Shown here: positions 33,852-43,082 of the stretch, in pieces
How the letters are laid out: each line of letters opens with the position of its first letter
Position numbering within the stretch: position 1 is the stretch's first letter
Assembly: GCA_027306915.1 (NCBI GenBank)
Contig: DAHUYW010000010.1
Coordinates: 1 to 64,000, forward strand
Source of the DNA: Spirochaetales bacterium
GTDB taxonomy: Bacteria > Spirochaetota > Spirochaetia > DAHUYW01
DNA: 64,000 nt
Direction: 5' to 3'
Position numbers and translations under genes: made by a program
Notes under the pieces: generated by a model
Told to the model about the DNA's origin: nothing
What the model saw: the letters and a program-made list of their open reading frames with translations, nothing else
Databases searched by the model: none

Positions 33852-34562
33852 TTAGAACGAATAGGGGCCGGAGATCAGGCCGCAGCCCAACCGTCGATCG
33901 TAGGCATACGCGGTAAGGGTGGTCGCCTCGGCCTGCAACACGCTTGAGGGGAGCAGCGACGCCAACGGCCACCTCCCCGGCGCGCCGCTCTCTGCGGCGA
34001 TAAGCTGTCCCAGACGGTTGTAGACCCAGACCGTGACTGAAGCAAAGGCGCTCGAAATCTCAAGGGAGTTGGCGCCGATCGCCACGGTCGGGAAGCTCAC
34101 CGCCGCCGGGTCGAGCGGCCCTTCGCTTAAGTTGAAGGTCTTGATAGCCTGTTCTCCCGAGAGCGCCGTGACGAGGACGCGATAGACGCCGCGCGGAAGC
34201 GGAGATCGGTCGTTCATCTCGATCTGATTCGAGCCCAGCCACAGCCTTCCGTCGCGCTCGCTTCGTACCCAGTTGGTCGAGTCCAGCCGCCAGAACAGCT
34301 CGTGGCCGTCGGAGAGAAGGTAGATCGAATCAAGATCCTTGGTCCCCCCGTCGGCCCTCACGTCGGCAAAAAAGCTCAAGGCCTCGTTGATCCGACCGGA
34401 GCTCGGATGGCGCACGAGGTTCAGCTGCCAGAAGGTGTCGGCGATCTCCGGAGGGCTGTTCGAGCATCCCGCAAGAAGCGCCACCGCCGTCGCGAAGAGG
34501 CCGATGAGCAAAACCCTGCCAGACAGTGGGCCGGCGGCCTTGGCCCGCTTCCGCTTGCCCAT
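33852..34562 (-). CDS. Lipoprotein of unknown function
   Basis: 236 residues from ATG 34562. An N-terminal basic region (MGKRKRAKAAG) is followed by a hydrophobic stretch and a LAGC lipobox near residue 32, so it should be a membrane-anchored lipoprotein. The mature part is beta-rich, with sections such as FWRLDSTNWVRSERDGRLW and a GVYRVLVTALSGEQA segment resembling an immunoglobulin-like fold. No family is assigned. Its ATG overlaps the TGA of the SelB-like gene by one base, so translation is coupled to it. It is the last gene of the long minus-strand run. Confidence 0.75.
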   Translation of the reverse strand: MGKRKRAKAAGPLSGRVLLIGLFATAVALLAGCSNSPPEIADTFWQLNLVRHPSSGRINEALSFFADVRADGGTKDLDSIYLLSDGHELFWRLDSTNWVRSERDGRLWLGSNQIEMNDRSPLPRGVYRVLVTALSGEQAIKTFNLSEGPLDPAAVSFPTVAIGANSLEISSAFASVTVWVYNRLGQLIAAESGAPGRWPLASLLPSSVLQAEATTLTAYAYDRRLGCGLISGPYSF

Positions 34563-35839
34563 CAAGCAGGGACTCCGCGGCTCTTTGCCACTCGCCACCG
34601 CTCCCCTTCCCGCCTTAGATTTCCTGCGCGCTCCAACCGCTCGAGCACGTGAAAGGTCTGCGGGCGGCTCACTGCGAGAAGCCCTTGCGCCTCTTCAAGC
34701 GAAAGGAAGGAGTCCTGCGACCTGCGACCAAGGAGGAGCTTCTCGGCCTCGTCGACCGCTTCCCGCGCAACGTAGGAGCCGCCAAGCTCCTCCACCAGCT
34801 CGAGCCTGACGAGCCTCGCAAAAAGCGCCCGCTCCTCTACGGAACGCACGCTGGAAATCCGCCGCCCTTTCAGGGCCTCCTCGCGCAGCGTCGCGAGGAG
34901 GCTTCGCTCGTAAGGAGAAAGAGGCACTTCGCCGAGCGGGGGGAGCAGGAATCCCTGATGTGTGCGAAGCGCGCCGCTCCGTTCGAGCTCCTTGCCGACC
35001 GCGACGACGAGGCTCTCGGCAACCTGCATTTCCCGGCCAATCTCGAGAGGAGTGGCTCCGCCCATTGCCCGGACAATCCGCACGGTGCGGGAGCGGAGAT
35101 GAGCAAGCTCTGCATCCGACACCACAATCGACCCCGGAAGCTCGACTCCGCCCAGGGCACTCTGCTGCCTGAAGTCTGCGGGAAGCTCGACCCAGCCGAG
35201 ACAGGAAAGGACAATCCGATACACGGCGACGCGATCGGCGTCCGACGGGAGCCGCTCGAGCTCACGGAGGAGGCGCTGACGCGCAGACGCTGGAACCTCG
35301 CCCGGCAGCACAAGGAGAAGGTCGAATCGGACATGAGACTGCGGCTCGCGCGAGTGGACCGTGGATTCGTGCTCGCTCTCGCCCTCGGGAACCGGATAGA
35401 GTTGGTACCTCCCGCCCGGCACCAGCGGCAGATCGTCGGAGGCGGCAATCCGGTAGCCTCGGCCGGCCTGGCTCACCCTGACGCTCCCCGGAAGCTCGCA
35501 TCCCCAGAAGAGTCCTCCGCGCAGGCGGTAGCGGCCCGGCGGGATTCGCGCCGTCGCGATCCCGTAGCCTACCCTCCCGCGATAGACCCCGGACCCTCCG
35601 GCGATGAGCACACTCGCCGTGCCGATCGCCTTCCGGGGCGCCCCTTTCACTGCGATGAGATAGCGCTCCTTCGCGAGACGCGTGAGCCCCTTGATTCGCA
35701 CGGCTCGAAACGCCGGGTAGAGAAGAGCCTCTCCTTCCCGAGGGAAGGGACGCCCGCGAGGGGAACACAGGAGGGTCGGATACTTACCGGCATCCTCCGT
35801 GCGCTCCGCTCCCCGCACGATCATGCAGGCGAGTTCCAC
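34562..35839 (-). CDS. SelB-like winged-helix protein without a visible GTPase domain
   Basis: 425 residues from GTG 35839. The last 120 residues have the spacing of the tandem winged-helix tail of SelB, the selenocysteine elongation factor: LSPYERSLLATLREEAL, then a helix-turn-helix with Y-x-x-R-E-A, and a final unit SLEEAQGLLAVSRPQTFHVLE ending in REGERWRVA, matching the S-R-K-x-x-x-x-L-L-E-x-L-D pattern. The N-terminal GTPase (G1 GxxxxGK and the later NKxD) is missing. The first 200 residues look like a beta domain (GGLFWGCELPGSVRV) that I cannot place. It could be a decayed SelB, a SelB partner, or an unrelated winged-helix regulator. It is coupled to the downstream lipoprotein. Confidence 0.5.
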   Translation of the reverse strand: MELACMIVRGAERTEDAGKYPTLLCSPRGRPFPREGEALLYPAFRAVRIKGLTRLAKERYLIAVKGAPRKAIGTASVLIAGGSGVYRGRVGYGIATARIPPGRYRLRGGLFWGCELPGSVRVSQAGRGYRIAASDDLPLVPGGRYQLYPVPEGESEHESTVHSREPQSHVRFDLLLVLPGEVPASARQRLLRELERLPSDADRVAVYRIVLSCLGWVELPADFRQQSALGGVELPGSIVVSDAELAHLRSRTVRIVRAMGGATPLEIGREMQVAESLVVAVGKELERSGALRTHQGFLLPPLGEVPLSPYERSLLATLREEALKGRRISSVRSVEERALFARLVRLELVEELGGSYVAREAVDEAEKLLLGRRSQDSFLSLEEAQGLLAVSRPQTFHVLERLERAGNLRREGERWRVAKSRGVPA

Positions 35840-35863
35840 AGTATTGGGTCCATTTAGGCGGCG

Positions 35864-36994
35864 CTACGAAGAATAGCCCGCCTGATTTTTCACGGAGTTC
35901 GCGTAGATGCTGAAGGCAAAGGTCTTGACCGGATCGGAGAGTCCGCGGAAGCGCCTGAGAAACCGCATCATCTCCTTGACGCTGTACTTGTCGCGGAAGC
36001 GGGTGGTCTGGTTGACGGTATCGTACGCGATGTAGTTCGAGGGCCACTGTCGATAGAGCCGGATAATGTCGCGGTCGACCGCGAGAGCCACCTCCTTCTC
36101 GTCGGTGAGCTCCCCGCGTAGAGGCTCCGCGAACGCTATATGAACCCTTCCCTTGAAGCCCGTAAGACCCGCGAACATGCTGAGGAGGTCTTCGTTCTTG
36201 CGCTTCTTGTGGAATCCGCGCTTCTTTTTCCTATAGAGCTCCCACGCCTTCATGCGGTCGCACGGATCGAGCTCGTAGGAGATGGAAACCGGAACAATGT
36301 TGACCTGACGCACGAAATCCGCAAAGCCCACTCCCCTCTCGCGCTGGGAGAGGTAGAGCATCTTGATGATTGCTGGATTGGTCTCGTCGTTCCCGTCCTT
36401 GGCGCGCCCTTCCCGCTGAGCGATCCACACCGAGTTGCCCTGGTGAGTTGTGTGCCAGATGTAGCGGGAGAGGTGATACCACGCCTTGATCTGCTCCCGC
36501 GGGGGAAGATTGCGGCGAACGATGATGCCTTTGTTGATCCTGATGAGATCGGAGACGAACTCGTTGACGAGCAGATTGTCGCCGAAGGCAATCTCGGCGA
36601 TGTTCAGATCGGCATGGCTCAAGAGATAGTTGATGAAGGCGGAATCCAAGGTGATGTCGCGGTGATTGCTGATGTAGATGTAGGACTGGTCGCGCCGGAG
36701 GTGCTCGGTTCCCGAGGCCGTCAGCCCCTCGGTCGTCTTCTCGACTATCTTCTGGAGAACCTGCCCCACGATGAGCTTACGCTGGAACTCATCGACCGTC
36801 TTCATCGCGAGGAGGCGCTTCCTCAGGTTCGACTTTACTATTGGATCGATGAAGGGGTGAAGGATCTTCGGAGAGTGCGGCCAGAAGATCGCGCGGGCGC
36901 CAGAAACGAGCCACTTGTTCCGCGATATTCGGTCCAACACCGAAGGGAGCTCAGCATCGTTGTAAGGTCGGATATCCTCGAACTCGTCACTCAT
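35864..36994 (-). CDS. PlsC-like acyltransferase
   Basis: 376 residues. NHRDITLD near residue 110 is the N-H-x4-D catalytic motif of glycerolipid acyltransferases, and R-E-G-R-A-K near 195 fits the glycerol-3-phosphate binding motif. VPVSISYELD (near residue 240) matches a third conserved block. It probably transfers an acyl chain to a glycerolipid or a related acceptor at the cytoplasmic membrane face. At 376 residues it is longer than 1-acylglycerol-3-phosphate acyltransferases, with extra basic C-terminal sequence. It lies between a DHOD-like gene and the SelB-like gene on the minus strand. Confidence 0.85.
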   Translation of the reverse strand: MSDEFEDIRPYNDAELPSVLDRISRNKWLVSGARAIFWPHSPKILHPFIDPIVKSNLRKRLLAMKTVDEFQRKLIVGQVLQKIVEKTTEGLTASGTEHLRRDQSYIYISNHRDITLDSAFINYLLSHADLNIAEIAFGDNLLVNEFVSDLIRINKGIIVRRNLPPREQIKAWYHLSRYIWHTTHQGNSVWIAQREGRAKDGNDETNPAIIKMLYLSQRERGVGFADFVRQVNIVPVSISYELDPCDRMKAWELYRKKKRGFHKKRKNEDLLSMFAGLTGFKGRVHIAFAEPLRGELTDEKEVALAVDRDIIRLYRQWPSNYIAYDTVNQTTRFRDKYSVKEMMRFLRRFRGLSDPVKTFAFSIYANSVKNQAGYSS

Positions 36995-37185
36995 TCCCTC
37001 ACCCTTGCTTCTAGTGCAAATTCTAACGCCTTTTTGGCCGAAAGTAAACCTTCCTTATCGAGAATACGGCCACAAGGGCATTCTGTCGCCCCAAGCGGTC
37101 ACAACTCCGAGACCAAAAGGAATAGAAGCCCATCGGGTTACATCCTCGGGTCGCTTTTTTTGAGGCGGCGAGCCCGTTTCGCAGC

Positions 37186-38169
37186 TTAGCTTACGCCAAC
37201 GAGCGTGCGGATGTACTGGCCACGCTCGAAGAGCTCCGGGGTCGGGCCCCTTCCCTTGCTCAAGAGGCCCGTGAAATCGGCAGGCGAGGCAAAAGCGTGG
37301 CGATTCATCCAAGAGGAGAGCTCATTGAGGATCGTTTGGAGATAGTCGAGCCCATTCTCGAAGAGGGTCGTGCAGAGCTCGACCACCTTCGCCCCGGCAA
37401 GGAGCTGCTTGATGACCGCGACGGAGTCGTGAATTCCGGAGTTGGCGGCGAAGTCGACCGCGACGACGCCTGAGAGGAGGGCAATCCACTGGAGCGTCTG
37501 GGCCATCTCCTTGTCGCTTGAGAAGAGCTTGGCGGGTACCACCTTTATCGACTCGATATCGATCTCCGGCCGGTAGAAGCGGTTGAAGAGGGTGACCCCG
37601 TTGATCCCGGCCTTGCGCAACCCTTCCACCATCTCGGCGAGGCCGCTGAAGTGGGGGCCAAGCTTCACGGCGACCGGAATCTTAACCGCCCGCCGCACCC
37701 GACGCGCGATATCGAGGTAGCTCTTCTCGATCTCCCGCCCGCTCACCAGGGGATCGGCGGGCAGGATGAAGACATTAAGCTCTAGGGCGTCGGCACCAAC
37801 CCCTTCCAACCTTCGGGCGTAGCTTATCCAGGATCCCGGCGTGACGCAGTTCACGCTCGCTATCACCGGGATCTGGACACGCCTCTTCGCATCCTCGACC
37901 AGTGTGAGATAATCGTCGAGGAAGTAGCTGGATCCCATCCCCTTGAGCTGGTCGTAGGCCTCCGGATGAGTGGTCGTGTCGAGCTTGGACACCAATCGGT
38001 CGGTCTCTTTGAGGATCTGCTCCTCGAAAAGCGACTTGAGCACCACGGCGCCGGCCCCCGCTTTCTCGCAGGCGATCACCTTCTTCACCGAGCCGGTGAG
38101 GGTAGAGCTCGCCACGACGACGGGGTTGCGCAGCTTCAGTCCCATGAAGGTTGTAGAAAGATCGCTCAT
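37186..38169 (-). CDS. Dihydroorotate dehydrogenase-like flavoprotein
   Basis: 327 residues with a TIM-barrel pattern: LRNPVVVASS at the first strand, IASVNC near residue 107, VKLGPHFS near residue 173, VTLFNRFY and a C-terminal GAKVVELCTTLF phosphate-binding segment. It belongs to the class of dihydroorotate dehydrogenase-like proteins. The loop at 109-112 (VNCV) and the E-L-N-V pair near 134 fit an FMN site. The catalytic residue could not be assigned, so a pyrimidine role is not certain. It follows gcvPB by 50 bp, which may place it in the glycine-cleavage transcript. Confidence 0.85.
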   Translation of the reverse strand: MSDLSTTFMGLKLRNPVVVASSTLTGSVKKVIACEKAGAGAVVLKSLFEEQILKETDRLVSKLDTTTHPEAYDQLKGMGSSYFLDDYLTLVEDAKRRVQIPVIASVNCVTPGSWISYARRLEGVGADALELNVFILPADPLVSGREIEKSYLDIARRVRRAVKIPVAVKLGPHFSGLAEMVEGLRKAGINGVTLFNRFYRPEIDIESIKVVPAKLFSSDKEMAQTLQWIALLSGVVAVDFAANSGIHDSVAVIKQLLAGAKVVELCTTLFENGLDYLQTILNELSSWMNRHAFASPADFTGLLSKGRGPTPELFERGQYIRTLVGVS

Positions 38170-38219
38170 GCAGCGCTACCCATGTGTAGCAGACAGCCTA
38201 TGACGGCGGCGCGAGCGTG

Positions 38220-39767
38220 TCAAGTTTCGGAAGGATTTGGCCGCCATCGGACGATGGGATGCCGCGCAGCCAGGACCTCATCGACCCGCCGAACGGGTGT
38301 CCGTGTCGGAGCCTCCCGCAGGAGGGACGGGTTCTCCTGCGCGTCCCGTACAATCTCCGCCATGATCTCTACGAACGCGTCGAGCCCCTCCTTCGACTCG
38401 CTCTCGGTGGGCTCGATCATGAGGGCTTCGGGAACCACGAGCGGAAAGTAGATGGTCGGGGGATGGATTCCGTAGTCGAGGAGGCGCTTGGCCACGTCGA
38501 GCGCCGTCACCCCGTACCTCTCCTTCAGAAGGCGCGCGGAGAGAACCAGCTCATGCTTGCAGAGGCTGTCATAGGGAAGATCGAAGAGCACCTTGAGGCG
38601 CTCTTTTAGGTAATTCGCATTCAGCACCGCCCCGTCGGAGGCAGCGGCGAGCCCATCGCCGCCGAGCGCCAGGAGATAGGCGTAGGCGCGGATAAGGATT
38701 CCGACATTTCCGAAGAACCCCGCCACCCGGCCTATGGAGTCGGGCCTGTCGTGGTCCAGAGCGAAGCGTCCGTCGCGGGCCACGATGTCGGGAGCCGGGA
38801 GAAAGGGCCGCAGCTCCTCCTTCACGAGGACCGGCCCGGATCCGGGGCCGCCCCCGCCATGCGGCGTCCCGAAAGTCTTGTGGAGGTTGAGATGAACCAC
38901 ATCGAAGCCCATGTCGCCCGGACGGGCTCTCCCCATCACCGCGTTGAGGTTGGCCCCGTCGTAATACAGGAGCCCTCCTGCAGCGTGGACGCGACGCGAG
39001 ATCTCGAGGATGTCACGCTCGAAGAGACCAAGGGTGTTCGGGTTGGTGAGCATGATCCCGGCAAGCCGCTCGTCGAGGTGCGGCGCGATCTCCTCGAGCG
39101 AGACCACCCCGTCGCCTGAGGAGCGCAGCTCAACCACCTCGAAGCCGGCGAGATGGGCCGAGGCCGGGTTGGTACCGTGCGCGGAGTCCGGGACCAGGAT
39201 CTTGGTTCTTCGGCTCTCGCCGCGCTTTGCGAAGCACGCGCGAAAGAGCTTCATGCCGGTGAACTCCCCGTGAGCCCCCGCAAAGGGCTGGAGCGTTCCC
39301 CAATCCATGGCCGTGATCGCGCACAGCCGGAACGTGAGATCGTGCAGGAGAGCGAGGATGCCTTGCAGCCCCTCCTCCGGCTGCAGGGGGTGAACGGCCG
39401 TGAACCCGGGGAGGCGCGCCACCTCTTCGTCGACCTTGGGGTTGTACTTCATCGTACAGGAGCCGAGAGGATAGAAACCGAGATCAACTCCGTAGCTCCT
39501 CCGCGAGAGATTCGTGAAGTGGCGCACGACGTCGATCTCCGAGACCGAGGGTAGTCCGATCGGCTGCCTGCGCCGGAGGCTCTCGGGAAGAAGCTCATCC
39601 GCAGCGACGCTTGCCGCCGATGCTGCGTCGGGCGCCTTCCCTACGGCGCGCCCGGTCGTCGCCTCTTTCGCTCCCGAGGCGCTCTCCTCGCTCGGCGGGA
39701 AGCGGTAGCCGACGCGCCCCTCCCGGGAACGCTCGAAGAGGAGCGGAAAGTCCTCTGCGTGACTCAC
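38220..39767 (-). CDS. gcvPB: Glycine dehydrogenase (decarboxylating) subunit 2
   Basis: 515 residues. This half of the split P protein carries pyridoxal phosphate, with the lysine in [16 protein letters not shown] at residue 297. It decarboxylates glycine and transfers the aminomethyl group to lipoyl-GcvH. The first 60 residues include a linker rich in Ala and Ser not needed by the family, so the protein is somewhat longer than usual. The start overlaps gcvPA by four bases. The gene order serC-lrp-gcvT-gcvH-gcvPA-gcvPB shows a full glycine-cleavage unit; only the dihydrolipoyl dehydrogenase is missing from the window. Confidence 0.95.
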   Translation of the reverse strand: MSHAEDFPLLFERSREGRVGYRFPPSEESASGAKEATTGRAVGKAPDAASAASVAADELLPESLRRRQPIGLPSVSEIDVVRHFTNLSRRSYGVDLGFYPLGSCTMKYNPKVDEEVARLPGFTAVHPLQPEEGLQGILALLHDLTFRLCAITAMDWGTLQPFAGAHGEFTGMKLFRACFAKRGESRRTKILVPDSAHGTNPASAHLAGFEVVELRSSGDGVVSLEEIAPHLDERLAGIMLTNPNTLGLFERDILEISRRVHAAGGLLYYDGANLNAVMGRARPGDMGFDVVHLNLHKTFGTPHGGGGPGSGPVLVKEELRPFLPAPDIVARDGRFALDHDRPDSIGRVAGFFGNVGILIRAYAYLLALGGDGLAAASDGAVLNANYLKERLKVLFDLPYDSLCKHELVLSARLLKERYGVTALDVAKRLLDYGIHPPTIYFPLVVPEALMIEPTESESKEGLDAFVEIMAEIVRDAQENPSLLREAPTRTPVRRVDEVLAARHPIVRWRPNPSET

Positions 39768-41113
39768 CTCAAGGCCTCCTCGATGGCGGCGACGTAGCGA
39801 TCCAGCTCCTCCCGAGCCCGCTTCTCCGTCACCGCAATCGTGAGCAGGTGCGGATCGCTTCCCGGCCGAAGCCGCTCGAGGGCCACCCCTCCGTAGATTC
39901 CCGCCCGTTCCATTCGCGCGAGCACCTCTCGAGCCGCCCGCGGCAGGCGGAGGGTGAACTCGTTGAAGAAGGGTCGCTCCGCGAGCGGCGCCAGCCCGAG
40001 CTCACCGGTGAGACGGGAGTAGAGGTAGCGCGACTTTTCCAAGTTCAAGGCGCCGACGGCCCGCAGCCCGCCCTCCCCGACGGTTGCGAGGTAGACGGCG
40101 TTGCCGAGGGCGATGAGTGCCTGGTTGGTGCAGATGTTCGAGGTCGCGCGCTCCCGCCGGATGTGCTGCTCCCTCGCCTGCAGGGTGAGCACGAAGGCGC
40201 GGCGCCCTTCGCTGTCCACGGTCTGCCCGACGATCCGGCCGGGCATCTTGCGCAGCAGCGACTCGACAGCCGCGATGTAGCCCGCGTTCGCCCCGCCCAA
40301 GGTCGGCGGAAAGCCGAAGACCTGCGTATCTCCCACGGCGAGGTCCGCTCCCCACTCTGCTGGCGGGCGTACGACGCCGAGGCTCATCGGGTTCGCCGAG
40401 ACGACGAAGAGCGCCCCCGCCTCGTGCACGGCTTCCGCAAAGCCGCCGTAGTCTTCCAGATAGCCATAGAGATTCGGCCATTGGACCACAACCGCTCCCA
40501 CCCCTTTGCCGAGGAGAGGGCGAAGCTCGCGCAAGGCGACGGCTCCCTCCACCTCCGGAATCGCAAGCAGTCGGATGCCTTGGTCTGCGAAGTAGGTCGC
40601 GAGGACCCGTTGCGTGTGGGGATGGAGAGTCGCAGAGTACAGGATAGTGTCCGCCCCGCGCTTCGCCTGAAGGCCCATGGCGCAGGCCTCGGCGGCTGCA
40701 GTCGCGCCGTCATAGAGCGAGGCGTTCGACACATCCAACCCGGTGAGCTCACAGATCATCGTTTGGAATTCGAAGATTGCCTGGAGAAGTCCCTGCGAGA
40801 TCTCGGCCTGGTAGGGGGTATAGGCGGTGGCAAATTCCGAACGCCCGATGAGATGGCCGACGGTCGCCGGGATTATGTGATCGTAGCAGCCGCATCCCAG
40901 GAAGGTCAGCCTGTCGACGACATTGGCTTCCGAGAGCGCGTAGAGGCGGCGCTCGACCTCGAACTCCGAGAGTCCCGCCGGAAGGGGGATGGTCCCCTTC
41001 TCGCGAATTGAGGCCGGAATATCGGCGAACAGCGCATCGATGGTCGGAGCCCCGATCGCCTTAAGCATTTCGGTTATGTCGGCTTGGGTGTGCGGGAGGT
41101 AGGGATGGGTCAT
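39764..41113 (-). CDS. gcvPA: Glycine dehydrogenase (decarboxylating) subunit 1
   Basis: 449 residues, starting [17 protein letters not shown], the family N-terminus. The [14 protein letters not shown] and [18 protein letters not shown] segments are typical of subunit 1, which pairs with subunit 2 in an alpha2beta2 enzyme. It holds no pyridoxal lysine of its own; the LALREL... half is catalytically inactive in the family. The stop overlaps the gcvPB start, and GcvH ends 6 bp upstream. Confidence 0.95.
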   Translation of the reverse strand: MTHPYLPHTQADITEMLKAIGAPTIDALFADIPASIREKGTIPLPAGLSEFEVERRLYALSEANVVDRLTFLGCGCYDHIIPATVGHLIGRSEFATAYTPYQAEISQGLLQAIFEFQTMICELTGLDVSNASLYDGATAAAEACAMGLQAKRGADTILYSATLHPHTQRVLATYFADQGIRLLAIPEVEGAVALRELRPLLGKGVGAVVVQWPNLYGYLEDYGGFAEAVHEAGALFVVSANPMSLGVVRPPAEWGADLAVGDTQVFGFPPTLGGANAGYIAAVESLLRKMPGRIVGQTVDSEGRRAFVLTLQAREQHIRRERATSNICTNQALIALGNAVYLATVGEGGLRAVGALNLEKSRYLYSRLTGELGLAPLAERPFFNEFTLRLPRAAREVLARMERAGIYGGVALERLRPGSDPHLLTIAVTEKRAREELDRYVAAIEEALR

Positions 41114-41119
41114 GAAGGC

Positions 41120-41509
41120 CTATGCCTGTGCTTCTTTCTCGACAAGCGCTTCGTATTCGGCGCCGGACAGCAGCCCGTCAAGCTCCGAGCGGTCGCTCAT
41201 TTCGATAGCGAACACAAAGGCATCGTAGGGTTTCTGGTTGAGAAGCTCCGGGCTTTTGTCGAGGGCTTCGTTCACCTCGACGATTTTCCCCGATACCGGA
41301 GCAAAGATCGGAGACGAGGCCTTCACCGATTCGACGGTGCTCGCCTCTTCCCCCCGCGCGACCTCAGTTCCGACAGCGGGTATCTCGACGTAGACTATAT
41401 CGCCGAGAGCTTCCTGGGCGTGGTCGGTAATGCCCACGATCGCGCGGTTGCCCTCTGCGCGAACCCACTCATGCTCCTTCGTGTAGCTCCGGTCACTCGG
41501 ATAGCTCAT
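41120..41509 (-). CDS. gcvH: Glycine cleavage system H protein
   Basis: 129 residues. The lipoylation site is in TVESVKASSPIFAPVSG, lysine 63. KEHEWVRAEGNRAIVGITDHAQEALGD is the usual N-terminal half of the barrel. It shuttles the aminomethyl group between GcvP, GcvT and the lipoyl dehydrogenase. Its ATG lies 17 bp inside the end of gcvT, a strong sign of coupled translation. Confidence 0.97.
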   Translation of the reverse strand: MSYPSDRSYTKEHEWVRAEGNRAIVGITDHAQEALGDIVYVEIPAVGTEVARGEEASTVESVKASSPIFAPVSGKIVEVNEALDKSPELLNQKPYDAFVFAIEMSDRSELDGLLSGAEYEALVEKEAQA

Positions 41510-42635
41510 GTTCTGACCGCCTCCGCCTATAGAAGGGGGTCTTTACCACGCGTGCCCGCTTGCGCCTCCCCCCGAAATCGATCTCGATCTCAGTCCCGAT
41601 CGTCGACCACTCCCGTGATATCAGGACGAGCCCAATGAAGGTATCCAGCGTCGGGGAGCGCTCCCCGCTCGTGACAATGCCGATCTCGCTGCGATCGGCG
41701 TAGACGAGATAGCCGTGACGGGGAACACCCCGGTCGATCATCTCGCAGCCTCGCAATACCCTGCGCAGGCCCCGCTCCTTCTGCGCTTGCAGGGCCGCCC
41801 GGCCGCAAAACTCCCCCTTTTCCATCTTCACGAAGCTCGCGAGGCCGGCCTCAAGGGGCCCGATCGAGGCGTCAAGCTCCTGCCCGAAAAGGGGCAGGCG
41901 CGCCTCGATCCGCAGAGAGTCACGCGCCCCCAGCCCGCAGGGAAGCGCCCCAAGCGGCCCGCACGCGTCGAGGATCGCGCGCCACACCCTCACGGCGTCG
42001 TCCGCCGCGACGAACAGCTCGAAGCCGTCTTCCCCTGTGTAGCCGGTGCGCGCGATGGTCGCCTCAACCCCGGAAAGGAGCACGCCGGAGGCGAAGCGAA
42101 AGGGCCTGATCGCCGACAGGTCGGTCCCGGCAAGCCCTGAAAGCCAGGCCTCGGCTTTGGGGCCCTGGAACGCAAGGAGCGCGATCTCGCGCGAGCGGTC
42201 GACGATCTTCGGAGCTACGGCGGTCGGCCGGATTCGCCGGCTCTCGGTCTTCATCCAGGCGAGGTCCTTTGCCGTATTCGCCGCGTTCACTACGACCATG
42301 AAGCTCTCGGAAGCGAGGCGGTAGATGATGAGGTCGTCGATAGTCCCGCCGTCAGGGGTACACATCGGGCTGTAGAGCGCCTGCCCGACATCCATCCCCC
42401 GGACGTCGTTGGTGACCAGCCAGTCGAGGGTCTCGACGCTACCCGGCCCCTCAAAGAGGAGCTCCCCCATGTGGGAGACATCGAAGAGACCCGCAGCCTC
42501 CCGCACCCTGCGGTGCTCGGCGATGATTCCGGCCGCGAAGTGGAGCGGCATTTCCCATCCGGCGAAGTCGATCATCTTGACTCCCGGGTAGGTCGAGTAG
42601 GCGTCGTAGAGAGGCGTGCGCATCGGGGCGCTCAC
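41493..42635 (-). CDS. gcvT: Aminomethyltransferase (glycine cleavage T protein)
   Basis: 380 residues from GTG 42635, overlapping the stop of the Lrp-type regulator by four bases (GTGA); ATG 42623 (MRTPLYDAY) is an equally plausible start. The family N-terminus is clear (MIDFAGWEMPL, FDVSHMGE), with CTPDGGTIDDLIIYR near residue 93 and a YTGEDGFELF segment near 200. It moves the aminomethyl group from lipoyl-GcvH to tetrahydrofolate, giving 5,10-methylene-tetrahydrofolate and ammonia. It overlaps gcvH by 17 bp. Confidence 0.95.
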   Translation of the reverse strand: MSAPMRTPLYDAYSTYPGVKMIDFAGWEMPLHFAAGIIAEHRRVREAAGLFDVSHMGELLFEGPGSVETLDWLVTNDVRGMDVGQALYSPMCTPDGGTIDDLIIYRLASESFMVVVNAANTAKDLAWMKTESRRIRPTAVAPKIVDRSREIALLAFQGPKAEAWLSGLAGTDLSAIRPFRFASGVLLSGVEATIARTGYTGEDGFELFVAADDAVRVWRAILDACGPLGALPCGLGARDSLRIEARLPLFGQELDASIGPLEAGLASFVKMEKGEFCGRAALQAQKERGLRRVLRGCEMIDRGVPRHGYLVYADRSEIGIVTSGERSPTLDTFIGLVLISREWSTIGTEIEIDFGGRRKRARVVKTPFYRRRRSEHELSE

Positions 42636-43075
42636 AGAAGGTAGGGCACGCGCAGGTTGTACCCCTTGTAGACGACGAAAGTCTCGACTGACTGGACTTC
42701 CGAGACCTTCGCGACCTCCTGGGTGTAGAACTCCAGGAGCCCGAACTCCTCGTTAATAAGGACCTGCAGGATCAGATCGTAGCGACCGGTCACGACCGCC
42801 GTCGAAATGACTCCGCGAAGCCTCGAGAACTCCTCTCCCTTGCGAACGAGGTCGACCGTTCTCAAGCGCACTCCGACGAAGATGACCCGGTGACCTTCCA
42901 CGGCCGCCGGGTCGACCAGCCCGCAAACGTCGAGAATCCCCTCCTCCATCATCCGGTTGACCCGGGAACGCACGGTGTTCTCGGTCACCGCGATGTCGTC
43001 GGCGATGGCCTTGAAGGAGCGCCGCCCGTCGCGCAGCTGCCGGATGATCTTCAGGTTCGTCTCGTCGATCCGCAT
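42632..43075 (-). CDS. Lrp/AsnC-type transcriptional regulator
   Basis: 147 residues from ATG 43075 (a longer start would add nine residues with no support). The N-terminal helix-turn-helix is typical: RIDETNLKIIRQLRDGRRSFKAIADDIAVTENTVRSRVNRM in outline. The C-terminal RAM (ligand-binding) domain follows, with VVTGRYDLILQVLI. Lrp-type regulators sense amino acids, often glycine or serine in this gene context. Its position inside serC-gcvT, overlapping gcvT, makes it a likely regulator of its own operon. Confidence 0.93.
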   Translation of the reverse strand: MRIDETNLKIIRQLRDGRRSFKAIADDIAVTENTVRSRVNRMMEEGILDVCGLVDPAAVEGHRVIFVGVRLRTVDLVRKGEEFSRLRGVISTAVVTGRYDLILQVLINEEFGLLEFYTQEVAKVSEVQSVETFVVYKGYNLRVPYLL

Positions 43076-43082
43076 CTTCCCT

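Noticed and set aside
39611..41011. Plus-strand frame of 466 codons inside gcvPA/gcvPB
   Set aside because: Antisense to certain genes; low-complexity Arg/Glu/Gly sequence without motifs.
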